A stretch of 64,000 nt of DNA from Streptomyces sp. NBC_01231. GTDB taxonomy: Bacteria > Actinomycetota > Actinomycetes > Streptomycetales > Streptomycetaceae. A program made the position numbers and the translations under genes. The notes under the pieces were generated by a model. It saw only the letters and a program-made list of their open reading frames with translations. It was not told the origin of the DNA and did no database searches. Shown here one piece after another: positions 1 through 22,907 of this stretch (position 1 is its first letter; the number at the start of each line of letters is the position of its first letter). The stretch covers positions 8,184,001-8,248,000 of the forward strand of contig CP108521.1 in assembly GCA_035999765.1 (NCBI GenBank), read 5' to 3'.

Positions 1-870
1 ATCGCGTCCCACTCGGCGCTGATGGAGCCGATGCTCGCGGCGTACGCGCGGGTCGTGGGGTCGGTGGACTTCCACGAGCAGTCCCTCCCGGTGGTGTCCG
101 GCGTCACGGGACGGACGGCTGCTCCGGGGCTGTTGCAGGATCCGGCGTACTGGGTGCGCCAGGTGCGCGGGACGGTGCTGTTCGCCGACGCGGTCGCCGC
201 GATGCGGGAGCACGGGGCGGCGACCTTCCTGGAGATCGGCCCCGACGCCGTGCTCACCCCGATGGTACGGGAGTCGGCCCGGGCCCGCCCCGAGGACGAC
301 GAGCCGACGCGGCCGGACGTCGCCGCCGTCCCGGCCTGCCGCAAGGACCGGGACGAGGCGCGCACCGCGGTCACCGCGCTGGCCCACCTGTGGGTGCGCG
401 GCGCGGACGTCGACTGGGCACCGCTGTTCGCGGGGGCACGCCTCGTCGACCTGCCCACCTACGCGTTCCAGCGTGAGCGGTACTGGATCGAGGGCCGCCC
501 GGCACCGCGACAGCCGGTCCCGGAACCGCCCCGGGCGGCCGGTGAGGCCGCGACGGCGGCGGCACGGGAGCCGGCGGGCGCTCGCGGACGCCTCGGCTCC
601 GCCCTGGCGGGGCTGACCGGGACCGAGCAGCGCGCGGCCGTCCTCGACGCGGTGTGCGACCAAGCCGCCTCGGTGATGGACCACACCGGCCGGATCGACG
701 CCACGCTGACCTTCAAGGACCTGGGCTTCGACTCGCTGATGGCCCAGGAACTCGCCGACGGCCTCGCCGCACGCACCGGCCTGTCCCTCGGCGGGCGCCT
801 CGTCTTCGACTTCCCGACCCCGCGCGCCCTCGCCCGCCACCTGCACGAGGAGATCACCGGGGAGCGGCGG
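1..870 (+). other. PKS partial module: AT (C-terminal part)-ACP
   Basis: The first codons read IASHS, where the AT substrate motif (HAFH or YASH) is expected. The following sequence (LMEPML, then [18 protein letters not shown]) resembles malonyl-type ATs more than methylmalonyl ones. The post-AT linker ends near 490 (YAFQRERYW). An ACP follows at about 625-870 with LGFDSL and Ser at 733-735. There is no reductive domain between AT and ACP, so this is either a non-reducing extension module or a loading module; the KS side is outside the window. Confidence 0.85.
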
Positions 871-3800
871 GCGCACGACACGCACGTCGCGCAGGCGTCG
901 GCGGAACCGCTGGCCATCGTGGGCATGGCGTGTCGCTACCCCGGCGGGGTGGACACGCCCGAAGCGCTGTGGCAGCTCGTCGCCACCGGCGAGGACGCCA
1001 TCTGCGGATACCCCGCGGACCGGGGATGGGACCTCGACGGCCTCTACCACCCGGACCCTGGGCACTGGGGCACCAGCTGCACCCGCGAGGGCGGATTCCT
1101 CACTGGAGCCGGTGACTTCGACGCGGAGTTCTTCGGGATCTCGCCGCGGGAGGCACTGGCGATGGACCCGCAGCAGCGGCTGCTCCTGGAGACGTCCTGG
1201 GAGGCACTGGAGCGGGCCGGTATCGATCCCCGCTCCCGCCACGGCTCGGCGACCGGCACCTACATCGGCGCCACAACCCAGTACTACGGTCCACGGGCCC
1301 ACCAGGCCACCGAAGGCTTCGCCGGTTACCTGCTGACCGGCAACACGCCCAGCGTCATGTCCGGGCGCATCGCCTACGCGCTGGGTCTGGAGGGCCCGGC
1401 GGTGACGGTGGACACGGCGTGCTCGTCGTCGCTGGTGGCGCTGCACCTGGCGGGGCAGGCGCTGCGGTCCGGCGAGTGCGACCTGGCCCTGGCCGGCGGC
1501 GCCGCGGTGATGGCCTCGCCGGACATGTTCGTCGAGTTCAGCCGGCAGCGCGGCCTGTCGGCGGACGGCCGGTGCAAGGCGTTCTCCTCGGACGCCGACG
1601 GCACAGGATGGGCCGAGGGTGTGGGGGTGCTGGTGGTGGAGCGGTTGTCGGACGCCCGGCGCCTCGGGCACCGGGTGCTCGCGGTGGTGCGGGGGTCGGC
1701 GGTCAACCAGGACGGCGCGTCGAACGGGCTGACGGCGCCCAACGGCCCGTCGCAGCAGCGGGTGATCCGGGCCGCGCTGGCGGACGCGGGAGTGTCGGCG
1801 GCCGAGGTCGACGCGGTCGAGGCGCACGGCACCGGTACGCGGCTGGGCGATCCGATCGAGGCCGAGGCGCTGCTGGCCACGTACGGGCGTGAACGCGCGG
1901 GCGCGGACCGGCCGCTGTGGCTGGGGTCGCTGAAGTCGAACATCGGGCACACCCAGGCGGCCGCCGGAGTGGCCGGCGTCATCAAGATGGTCCTGGCCCT
2001 GCGACACGGCGTACTGCCCAGGACCCTGCACGTGGCGGAACCGACCCCGCAGGTGGACTGGTCGGCGGGCGGGGTGGAACTGCTGACCGAGGCGCGTGCG
2101 TGGACCGGGAACGGCCGTCCGCGCCGGGCTGGCGTCTCCTCGTTCGGGATCAGCGGCACCAACGCGCACCTCATTCTGGAAGAGGCCGAAGCCACCGGGC
2201 CCGCCCCCGACGAGCCGGGGACACCGGCCGGGGGAGCGGGGCGCGCTTCCAAGGAGCCGGGGCCCACTCCGTCGAATCCGGGGGACACTCCCGCGACGGG
2301 GGACACCCCCGCCGTCACGCCCTGGGTGGTGTCCGGGAAGACCGGACCGGCCCTGCGCGAACAGGCGCGGCGGCTCGTCTCGTTCCTGGCGGAGCGCCCC
2401 GAGGTGCCGCCCGCCGATGTCGGCATGTCCCTGGTCACCGCACGGTCGCCGCACGAGCGGCGCGCCGTCGTGACGGGTACCTCGCGCGAGGAACTCCTCG
2501 ACGGTGTACGGGCGGTGGCCGAGGGCACCGCGCCGGGCGGCGCGGTCCGGGACGGCGCGGCCACCACCCGTCCCGTGTTCGTGTTCCCGGGGCAGGGCGC
2601 CCAGTGGACGGGAATGGCCCGTGAACTGCTGTCGTCGTCACCGGTGTTCGCCGCCCGGATGGACGCGTGCGCGGCGGCACTGTCCCCGTTCGTGGGCTGG
2701 TCGCTGCCGGACGTGCTCGACGACGCCGAGGCGCTGCGGCGCGTGGACGTGGTCCAGCCGGCGCTGTGGGCGGTCATGGTGTCGCTGGCCGAGGTGTGGC
2801 GCTCCTACGGGGTCGAACCGGCCGCCGTGGTGGGCCACTCGCAGGGGGAGATCGCGGCCGCGGTGGTCGCCGGCGGCCTGTCCCTCGACGACGGTGCCCG
2901 GGTGGCGGCGCTGCGCAGCCGCGCCATAGGCACCGTGCTGTCCGGGCACGGCGGCATGGTGTCCGTGGCGGCCCCCGTCGAGGAGGTGCGCCGACGCGTG
3001 GCGGAGTCGGCGGGTGAGCTGTCCGTGGCGGCGGTCAACGGACCGGCGTCCACCGTGGTGTCGGGCACCCCGGAGGCACTCGGTGCCCTGCGGGCGCGGT
3101 GCGAGCGCGACGGCCTGCGCACACGGCGGGTCGCGGTGGACTACGCCTCGCACTGCGCGCAGGTCGACGCGGTCCGCGAACGGATCCTCGCCGATCTGTC
3201 ACCGCTGGAACCCCGGGCCTGCACGGTGCCCTTCCTCTCCACGGTCACCGGGACGTGGCTGGGCGGTGACCACGGCCCGGACGCCGCCTACTGGGTGCGC
3301 AACCTGCGGCAGACGGTGCTGTTCGAGGAGGCGGTCCGGGAACTGGCCGGCGCGGGCTTCGGGACCTTCGTCGAATGCAGCCCGCACCCTGTGCTGACCG
3401 CGAGCGTGCAGGAGACGCTGGAGGCCGTGGGCGGCGACGCCGTCGTCGTGGGGTCGCTGCGCCGGGACGACGGCGGCGCGCGGCGGATGCTCACCTCGCT
3501 TGGCGAGGCGTTCGTCCACGGGGTGCCGGTGGACTTTACGCGGGCGTATGCCGGGTCGGGGGCCCGGCGCGTCGATCTGCCCACGTACGCGTTCCAGCAC
3601 AGGAGGTACTGGTGGGAGCCGGACGCCGAACCGGCTCCGGAGCACGACGCGGCGGACCCGGCGGACGCGGAGTTCTGGCGGGCCGTGACGGACGGCGACG
3701 CGCAGGCGCTGACCGGAGCGCTGGACGTCGACGAGGAGTCACTGGCGCGGGTGCTGCCCGCGCTGCGGTCCTGGCGGCAGCGCCGGCTCATGACCTCGAC

Positions 3801-6800
3801 GCTGGACGGCTGGCGGTACCGCACCAAGTGGACGCCCGTGCACACCGGCGGGCCGCCGGAGCTGTCCGGCACCTGGTTGCTGGTCTTCCCGGAGGGCCGA
3901 GCCGGGGAGCGCGTGGCGGCGGTCGCGGCCGCGGTGCGCGACCACGGCGGCGACGTGGCCACCGCCGAGGTGCCCGCCGGGGCCGGCCGCGAACGGATCG
4001 CCGGTCTGCTGCGGGGCGCCGGGACGGAGGACGGCGCGTACGGCGGCGTGCTGTCCCTGCTGTCCCTGGCCGACGGGCCGCCCACCGGGGCCGGTGTGCC
4101 CCGGACGGGCCTGACGGGCACGCTCGCCCTCCTCCAGGCGCTGGGCGACGCGGACGTGACCGGACACCTATGGTGCCTGACCGACGGCGCGGTGGCCGTG
4201 TCGGACACCGAACAGGTCCGCGCCCCCGCCGCGCGGATGGTGTGGGGCCTGGGCCGGATCGCGGCGCTGGAGCACCCGGAGCGGTTCGGCGGCCTGGTGG
4301 ATCTGCCCGAGCGGTGGGACACCCGCACCGGGCGCCTGCTGGCGGCGGTCCTGGCCGGTGCCGGGGGCGAGGACCAGGTCGCGATACGGCCCTCCGGGAC
4401 GTTCGCCCGCCGCCTCGCCCGCGCCGCGCGTGGCGGACCGGACCAGCGGTGGCGCCCGCACGGCACCGTGCTGGTGACCGGCGGTACCGGGGGCCTGGGC
4501 GGGCACGTGGCCCGCTGGCTGGCCCGGTCGGGCGCCGAACACGTGATGCTGGCCGGCCGCCGCGGACCGGCCGCGCCCGGCGCTTCCGCGCTGCGGGCGG
4601 AACTGGAGGCCACCGGCGTCCGGGTGACCGTCGCCGCCTGCGACGTGAGCGACCGCGCGGCACTGGCCCGGCTCCTGGACACCGTGCCCGACGACTGCCC
4701 GCTGTCCGCGGTGGTCCACACCGCGGCCGTACTGGACGACGCGGTCGTGGAACGGCTGACGCCCGACCAGGTCGACCGCGTGCTGCGGGTGAAGGCCGAC
4801 GGCGCCTGGCACCTGCACGAGCTGACCCGCGGCACGGACCTGGAGGCGTTCGTGCTGTTCTCCTCCGTGGCCGGCACCCTGGGCGCCTCCGGGCAGGGCA
4901 ACTACGCGCCCGGCAACGCCTACCTCGACGCCCTCGCCGAACACCGGCACGGCCTCGGCCTTCCCGCTTCCTCGATCGCCTGGAGCGCCTGGGCCCGGGA
5001 AGGCATGGCCGAGGGCGGCGTCGGCGCGGAGGCGCACCGGCACGGCCTGCCCGGCATGGACCCCGGGACGGCGGTGTCGGCGCTGGCGGACACGGTGGCC
5101 GCGGACGAACCCGGCGTCGTCGTCGCGGACATCGCGTGGGACAGGTTCCACGTGGCCTACACCGCCGTGCGCCCCAGCCCGTTCCTCGCCGACCTGCCCG
5201 ACGTACGCCGGCTCGCACCGGCGGCCGGGCCCGGCACTGAGGCCGCGCCCGAAAGCCTGGCCGCCGAGCTGTCGGGCCTGGCGAACCGGGCCGAACAGGA
5301 GACGGCGGTGCTCGCCGTGGTCCGCACCCACCTCGCGTCGGTACTGGGCCACCCGGGCGCCGACGCGGTGGACCCGTCCCGCGTCTTCCGGGACCTCGGC
5401 CTCGACTCGGTGACCGCCGTCGACCTGCGCAACCGTCTCAGGAGGGCGACCGGGCTGAACCTGCCGTCCACCGTGGCCTTCGACTTCCCCAGCGCCCGCG
5501 CGCTCGCGGCCCACCTGTGCGCGGAACTGCTGCCCGGCTCCGAGGAGACGCCCGCCCCGGCCGCGGCTGCCGGACCGGCGACGGCGGACGAGGACCCCGT
5601 GGTCATCGTCGGGATGAGCTGCCGGTTCCCCGGCGGCGTCCGGTCCCCGGAGGACCTGTGGCGGATGCTGGACCGGGGCGAGGAGGGCATCACCCCGTTC
5701 CCCGACGACCGCGGCTGGGACCTGGCGGCCCTGTGCGACCCGGAGCCGGGCACCCGCCGCACCGGGACGTCCTGCGCCGCCGAGGGAGGCTTCCTCCACG
5801 ACGCGGGGGACTTCGACGCCGACTTCTTCGGGATCTCGCCGCGGGAGGCGCTGGTGATGGACCCGCAGCAGCGGCTGCTGCTGGAGACCTCCTGGGAGGC
5901 GCTGGAGCGGGCGGGCATCGACCCCACGGCGCTCCGGGGCAGCGGCACCGCCGTGTTCGCCGGGACGAACGGTCAGGACTACCTCGCCACGGGCCCCGAC
6001 GTGCCCGAGGAGGCGGCGGGGTACGTCACCACCGGCAGTACGGCCGGTGTGCTCTCCGGCCGGGTGGCCTACACCCTCGGTCTGGAGGGACCCGCGGTGA
6101 CGGTGGACACGGCGTGCTCGTCGTCGCTGGTGGCCCTGCACCTGGCCGTGCAGTCGCTGCGCGCCGGGGAGTGCGCGCTGGCCCTGGTGAGCGGGGTGAG
6201 CGTCATGGCCACGCCCGGTCTGTTCACCGATTTCACCCGCCAGGGCGGCCTCGCCCCCGACGGGCGCTGCAAGGCGTTCTCGGCGGCGGCCGACGGTGCC
6301 GGCTTCGCCGAGGGCGTGGGCGTACTGGTGGTGGAGCGGCTGTCGCGGGCCCGCGACAGCGGGCACCGGGTGCTGGCGGTGGTGCGGGGCTCGGCCGTGA
6401 ACCAGGACGGCGCCTCCAACGGGCTGACCGCGCCGAGCGGCCCGTCGCAGCAGCGGGTGATCCGGGCGGCGCTGGCGAACGCCGGGGTGGGCGCGCGGGA
6501 CGTCGACGTGGTGGAGGCGCACGGCACGGGCACGACGCTGGGCGATCCGATCGAGGCGCAGGCGCTGCTGGCCACGTACGGCCGTGACCGGGACGGTCGG
6601 CGGCCGTTGTGGCTGGGCTCGGTGAAGTCCAACATCGGGCACACCCAGGCCGCCGCCGGAGTGGCCGGGGTCATCAAGACGGTGCTGGCCATGCGGCACG
6701 GACTGGTGCCCCGGACCCTGCACGCCGACGAGGCGTCGCCGCACATCGACTGGTCCGCGGGCGCGGTGCGGCTGCCGACCGAGTCCGTCGCGTGGCCCGC

Positions 6801-9800
6801 GACGGACCGGCCGCGCCGGGCGGGAGTGTCGTCCTTCGGCGTGAGCGGCACCAACGCGCACGTCGTCCTGGAAGCACCACCGGAATCCGCGGCCGCCGGT
6901 GCCGGGGCGGGCGAGGAACCCGCGCCGGTATCCCCGGTGTTCACCGCCGAAGGCGTCACCCCCTGGGTGCTGACGGCGAAGTCGGAGGCGGCCGTGCGGG
7001 AACAGGCCGCGCGGCTGCTGCTTCTCGCCGGCGAAGGCGAAGGTGCGCGTGAAGGCGACGGCGACGGTTCGGGCGAAGGCGACGGCGCGGGCCCGGACAC
7101 GGCGGTGACGGCCGACGTCGGCTTCTCGCTGGCGACGACCCGCGCGGTGTTCGGCCACCGGGCGGTGGTGCTGGGCGCCGACCACGCCGCGCTGACGCGC
7201 GGCCTGGCCGCCCTGGCGGACGGCCGCGACGCCCCGGGGGTGGTGCGCGGCGCCGCCCTCGGCCCGGACGGCCGAGTGGCCTTCGTCTTCCCCGGCCAGG
7301 GGTGGCAGTGGCTGGGGATGGCGACCGAACTGCTGGACTCGTCACCGGTGTTCGCGCAGTGGATGGACAAGTGCGCGGCGGCGCTCGCACCGTACGTCGC
7401 ATGGTCCTTGCCGGACGTCGTACGCGGCGAGTGGGGGCCGGAGTGGATCGACCATGTCGACGTGGTGCAGCCCGTGATGTGGGCGGTGATGGTGTCGCTC
7501 GCACAGACGTGGCGGGCGCTGGGTGTGGTGCCGTCGGCGGTGGTGGGCCACTCGCAGGGGGAGATCGCGGCGGCGGTGGTGGCGGGCGGCCTGTCCCTGG
7601 AGGACGGTGCGCGGGTCGTGGCGGTCCGCAGCCGCGCGTTGCGGGCACTGTCGGGCCGCGGCGCGATGGCGTCCGTGGCGCTGTCCGTACAGGACGCCGA
7701 GGAGCGGCTGCGGGCGTGGGGCGGGCGGCTGTCGGTGGCGGCGGTGAACGCGCCGACGGCGGTCGTGGTGTCGGGCGACGTGGCGGCGGTCGAGGAACTG
7801 CTGGCGCAGTGCGAGGCGGAGGCGGTCCGCGCGCGCCGGGTGCCGGTGGACTACGCCTCACACTGCGCGCACGTCGAGGAGATCGAGGCCGAGCTGGAAC
7901 GCGGCCTCGCCGGGCTCACCCCGCGCACGTCGGCGGTGCCGTTCTGCTCGACGGTGACGGGCGGTGTGCTGGACACGGCGGAACTGGACGCGGGGTACTG
8001 GTACCGCAACCTGCGCCACAGGGTGCGGTTCGACGAGGCCGTGCGGGTGCTGCTGGACGCCGGCTGCCGGGTGTTCGTGGAGGCCGGCGCGCATCCCGCG
8101 CTGGTGACGGGCGTGGCCGAGACGGCCGACGACCGCGGGGCCGAGGTCACGGTGGTCGGGTCGCTGCGGCGCGGCGAGGGCGGCCGGGACCGGCTGCTGG
8201 CGTCCGTGGCCGAGGCCTTCGCGGGCGGCGCCGGGATCGACTGGCCGGCGGTGTTCGCGGGGACGCGGGCGCGGCACGTGGACCTGCCGACGTACGCGTT
8301 CCAGCACCGACGGTACTGGCTCGACTCGCGCGTCGCCGCGGGGGCCGGTGACGCCGCCTCGGTGGGGCTGGAGCCGACGGACCACCCGCTGCTGGGGGCG
8401 GCGGTGCCGCTGCCCGGGTCGGAGGGGTTCTTGCTGACCGGGCGCCTGTCGCGGCGCGACCAGCCGTGGCTCACCGGGCACACGATGTTCGGGCGGGTGG
8501 TCGTGCCGGGATCGGCCCTGGTCGAGATGGCCCTGCGGGCGGGCCAGGCGGCGGGGTGCGGCCGTCTGGAGGAACTGACGCTGCAGGCGCCGCTGGTCCT
8601 GCCCGAGGACCGCGCGGTCCAGGTGCAGCTCGCCGTCGGCGGGCCGCGCGAGGGGGGCCAGCGCGAACTGGGCGTGTACGCCCGTACCGGCGGCGGTCCG
8701 TGGACGTGTCATGCGCGGGGCGAGCTGAGCGCGGGCGGCACCGTGGGCGGGTCGGGGGACACCGGCCGCTGGCCGCCGGAGGGTGCGCGGACGGTGGACC
8801 TCGCCGGGACGTACGAGCGGACGGCGGACGCCGGGCTCGCCCATGAGCCGGCTTTCCGCGCCCTGCGGTCCGTGTGGCGCCGGGGCGCGGAGGTGTTCGC
8901 CGAGGCGGAGCTGTCGGCGGTGGCGGGCGCCGGCCGCCTGGCGCTGCACCCGGCGCTGCTGGACGCCGCGGTGTACGCGTGGCTGGCGTGCGCCGACACC
9001 ACCGGCGGTGTGCGAGTGCCGTTCGCGTGGGAGGGCGTTTCGCTGCACCCGGCTCGCGCGGCGGCCCCGGTGGTGCGCGTGCGGCTGGCACCCGCCGGTG
9101 ACGGCGCTGTGTCGGTGACCGTGACCGACCCGGCCGGCGCACCGGTGGTGTCGGCGGACGCCCTGGTCACCAGGCCGGTACGGGAGGCTGAGCCGGCCGT
9201 CGCGGCGGGGGCGGCGGACGACCGGCACCGACAGCGGTGGGCACCCGCCGCGCCGCACGGGGCGTCGGCGGGCGCGGCGCCGCGCTGCGCCGTGGTGGGC
9301 GAGGACACTCTGGGGCTGGCCGAGGCGTGGGAGGCGGAACCCTTCGAGGACCTCGCCGCGCTGACCGGGCGGGCATCGCAAGCGCCGGACGTGACGGTGG
9401 TGTACGCGGACTGCGGTGCCGACGACCGGACACCGGGCGCGGTGCGGGAGTGGCTGGCCGGGCAGCGGTCCGCCGGGGCCCGGCTGCTGGTGGTGACGCG
9501 GGGCGCGGTGGCCGTCCGAAGCGGTGAGGACGTCCGCGATCCGGCGGCGGCGCGGGTGTGGGCGTCGGTGCGTTCCGCCCAGGCGGAGCACCCGGGACGG
9601 TTCACCCTGGCCGACGTGGACGGTTCGGCGGCGTCGCTCGACGCCCTGCGCCGGGTCGCCCTGGCGGGGGAGGAGCAACTGGCTGTACGTGGCGGCGCGG
9701 TGTTCACCCCCCGCCCGGCCCGCCCGGCCCCCGCACGGCGCGCCGCCACCGCCGCCGACGGCTCCCGCGCGGAAGAACCGCCGCTGGTACGGCGGCTGTC

Positions 9801-10208
9801 GGGCCTGGGCGGCGGGGAGCGGCGGCGGGTGCTGGTCCGGTCGGTCCAGGAACACGCCGCGGCCGTACTCGGCCATGGGACGGCGGTGTCCGTAGCGCCC
9901 GACCGGGGCTTCCTCGACCTCGGCTTCGCCTCGCTCACCGGGGTGGAGCTGCGCAACCGGCTGACCGCGGCCACCGGCCTGCGGCTGCCCACGACCCTCA
10001 TCTTCGACCATCCGAGCCCGGCCGCCCTCGCCGAGCACCTCGACGAGCGGCTCCCGGCCGCCGGGGCGGCACAGGGCGGGGACGAGCACAGGGACGTCGA
10101 CGGGGCCGGCGTGCCGCCCAGGGACTCGGCCGACGTCGCCGGCCACCTGCGGTCCGCGCAGGCCGACGAACTCTTCACCTTCATCGACCAGGAATTCGGA
10201 GCGTCCTG

Positions 10209-10209
<1 letters not shown>
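1..10209 (+). CDS. Type I modular polyketide synthase, 5'-truncated by window edge
   Basis: Open from base 1 to the TGA at 10207-10209 (3402 residues visible); the start lies upstream. Domain order read from motifs: AT (C-terminal part)-ACP; KS-AT-KR-ACP; KS-AT-DH-KR remnant-ACP; then a C-terminal helical tail ([19 protein letters not shown]) of the kind used as a docking element. KS domains carry TACSS, EAHGTGT and NIGHTQ. Both complete ATs carry GHSQGE with YASH, the usual methylmalonyl-CoA signature. It extends an enzyme-bound acyl chain in the cytoplasm and should pass it to the next PKS, whose ATG overlaps this stop (TGATG). The last module is oddly decayed: its KR catalytic half is missing, its DH motifs are weakened and its ACP motif is altered. 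No thioesterase is present. Confidence 0.97.
895..5530 (+). other. PKS module A: KS-AT(methylmalonyl)-KR-ACP
   Basis: KS at about 904-2175 (catalytic Cys codon 1420-1422, His codons 1825 and 1948). AT at about 2572-3470 with active Ser in GHSQGE (codon 2839) and YASH at 3142-3153, predicting methylmalonyl-CoA. KR structural half then catalytic half at about 4456-5150, with a TGGTGGLG nucleotide motif, an LDD motif (VLDD) typical of B-type ketoreductases and the NYAPGNA active-site stretch. ACP Ser at 5407-5409 in LGLDSV. Expected product: 2-methyl-3-hydroxyacyl. Confidence 0.9.
1612..2009 (+). repeat. Direct repeat R3, copy in KS of PKS module A
   Basis: 398 bp that appear identical to 17391-17788 in the KS of module D, covering the catalytic His region. 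Confidence 0.88.
5590..10060 (+). other. PKS module B: KS-AT(methylmalonyl)-DH(weak)-KR remnant-ACP
   Basis: KS (5599-6870) and AT (7279-8170, YASH at 7852) look intact. The DH (about 8380-9180) keeps [10 protein letters not shown], fitting HxxxGxxxxP, and the Asp of [10 protein letters not shown]. However the usual YGPxF reads HEPAF, and the residue expected as Gln/His after the Asp is Tyr. The structural half of a KR follows, but sequence runs from [11 protein letters not shown] (about 9700) straight into an ACP linker with no nucleotide-binding TGGTG segment. The ACP reads LGFASL: Ala replaces the conserved Asp before the phosphopantetheine Ser (9931-9933). Expected product: unreduced 2-methyl-3-oxoacyl. 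Confidence 0.85.
6458..6683 (+). repeat. Direct repeat R4, copy in KS of PKS module B
   Basis: 226 bp matching 11239-11464 with one difference seen by eye. Confidence 0.85.
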
Positions 10210-21359
<11,150 letters not shown>

Positions 21360-21439
21360 CGGTGGCTCTCCCCGATGCCGGGCCCCCTGCCGGACACGAG
21401 GATGACGCAGAACCCGAGAATCGAGAACAACAGAGAGGC

Positions 21440-21444
21440 GGAGG
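21440..21444 (+). promoter_or_regulatory. Ribosome binding site deciding the halogenase start
   Basis: GGAGG five bases upstream of GTG 21450. No comparable site precedes the in-frame ATG further upstream at 21375. Confidence 0.75.
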
Positions 21445-21449
21445 CAGGC

Positions 21450-22886
21450 GTGAATCCCGCTGTTCGGTCGGACTATGACGTAGTGGTCGTCGGAGGTGGT
21501 CCCGGTGGCTCCACGCTCTCGACCCTGTTGGCGCTCCAGGGACACCGGGTGCTGCTCCTGGAGAAGGAGACGTTCCCCCGGCACCAGATCGGTGAGTCGC
21601 TGCTCCCGTCCACGGTGCACGGCATCTGCCGTCTCCTCGGAGTGACGGACGAGCTGGCGGCGGCCGGCTTCATGCGCAAGCACGGCGGTACCTTCCGGTG
21701 GGGTCTCAACGCGCAGCCCTGGACCTTCGACTTCTCCGTGTCCGACAAGTTCTCCGGCCCCACCTCCTACGCCTACCAGGTCGAACGCATGAAGTTCGAC
21801 AAGATCCTCCTCGACAACGCCCGCCGCAAGGGCGTCGACGTCCGTGAACGCTGCGAGGCCGTCGGCGTCCTGGAAGAAGGCGGCCGGGTGTGCGGTGTGC
21901 GCTACGACGACGCCGACGGCGTCCGGCGGCAGGTCCGCGCCGCGTTCGTGGCGGACGCCTCGGGGAACGGCAGCCGCATACACAAGCACATCGGCGGCGT
22001 CCGCAGGTACTCGGAGGTCTTCCAGAACATCGCCGTGTTCGGCTACTTCACGGGCGGTGAGCGCCTGCCCGCCCCCGCGTCCGGCGACATCACCTGCGCG
22101 TCGTTCGACCTCGGCTGGTTCTGGTACATCCCTCTGTCCGACGAACTCACCAGCGTCGGCGCGGTGCTCCGGCGCGAGAGCGCGGACCGCCTGCGGGACG
22201 GGCCCCGGGACGAGGTGCTGGCGGCACTGATCGACGAGTGCCCGCTCATCGCCGGCTACCTGGCGCAGGCGCGACGGGTGACGCGGGGGCCGTACGGGGT
22301 GGTCCGCGTCCGCAAGGACTATTCGTACATCCAGGAGAGGTTCTGGCGGCCCGGCATGGTGCTGGTCGGCGACGCCGCCTGCTTCATCGACCCGCTCTTC
22401 TCCTCGGGCGTCCACCTGTCCACGTACAGCGCCCTGCTGGCGGCCCGTTCGATCGGCACCACCCTGCGCGGCGGCATCGGCGAGGCGGACTGCTTCCGGG
22501 AGTACGAGGCCCGCTACCGCCGGGAGTACGAGGTGTTCCACGACTTCCTGGTGGCCTTCTACGACCTGCAGAAGGACGAGCACGCCTACTTCCACGAGGC
22601 GAAGAACGTCACCGGCAGCTCCGCCCCGGCGGCCGAGTCGTTCGTGGAACTGGTGGGCGGCGGCGCCTCCGACGAAGGCGCGCTCCTCGCCGACGCGCCC
22701 TCGTTGAGCCCGGAACGCCGGGCGGAGCTGCTGGAGCGGTCGCGGGGCATCCACTGGCAGGGGTCCCGGGTCCAGGTCCAGGCGGCCTTCGGCGAGAGCC
22801 TCGGGGACGACGCCCTGTACGACGGCGGCCTGGTCGAGTCGCCCGACGGCATGCACTGGACCCGCCCGGAACACCCCGTCCCCTGA
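21450..22886 (+). CDS. FADH2-dependent halogenase
   Basis: 478 residues from GTG 21450, chosen for its GGAGG site. It shows the FAD-binding GGGPGGS near the N terminus, the halogenase signature WxWxIP as GWFWYIPL (Trp223 to Pro228) and FIDPLFSSGVH near the middle. It belongs to the class related to halogenases that chlorinate phenolic or pyrrolic rings, often on carrier proteins; such enzymes need a separate flavin reductase, which is not seen here. With Dpg genes in the same cluster, the likely substrate is the dihydroxyphenylglycine ring, free or PCP-bound (inference). It lies 90 bp after the PKS stop on the same strand, probably in the same transcript, and converges with the minus-strand operon. 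Confidence 0.92.
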   Translation: MNPAVRSDYDVVVVGGGPGGSTLSTLLALQGHRVLLLEKETFPRHQIGESLLPSTVHGICRLLGVTDELAAAGFMRKHGGTFRWGLNAQPWTFDFSVSDKFSGPTSYAYQVERMKFDKILLDNARRKGVDVRERCEAVGVLEEGGRVCGVRYDDADGVRRQVRAAFVADASGNGSRIHKHIGGVRRYSEVFQNIAVFGYFTGGERLPAPASGDITCASFDLGWFWYIPLSDELTSVGAVLRRESADRLRDGPRDEVLAALIDECPLIAGYLAQARRVTRGPYGVVRVRKDYSYIQERFWRPGMVLVGDAACFIDPLFSSGVHLSTYSALLAARSIGTTLRGGIGEADCFREYEARYRREYEVFHDFLVAFYDLQKDEHAYFHEAKNVTGSSAPAAESFVELVGGGASDEGALLADAPSLSPERRAELLERSRGIHWQGSRVQVQAAFGESLGDDALYDGGLVESPDGMHWTRPEHPVP

Positions 22887-22907
22887 CGGCACCCCCGGCG
22901 ACGGGCC

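Noticed and set aside
4168..7185. 1005-codon minus-strand open frame across the first PKS gene
   Set aside because: Antisense shadow of KR/KS/AT coding sequence with no domains of its own.
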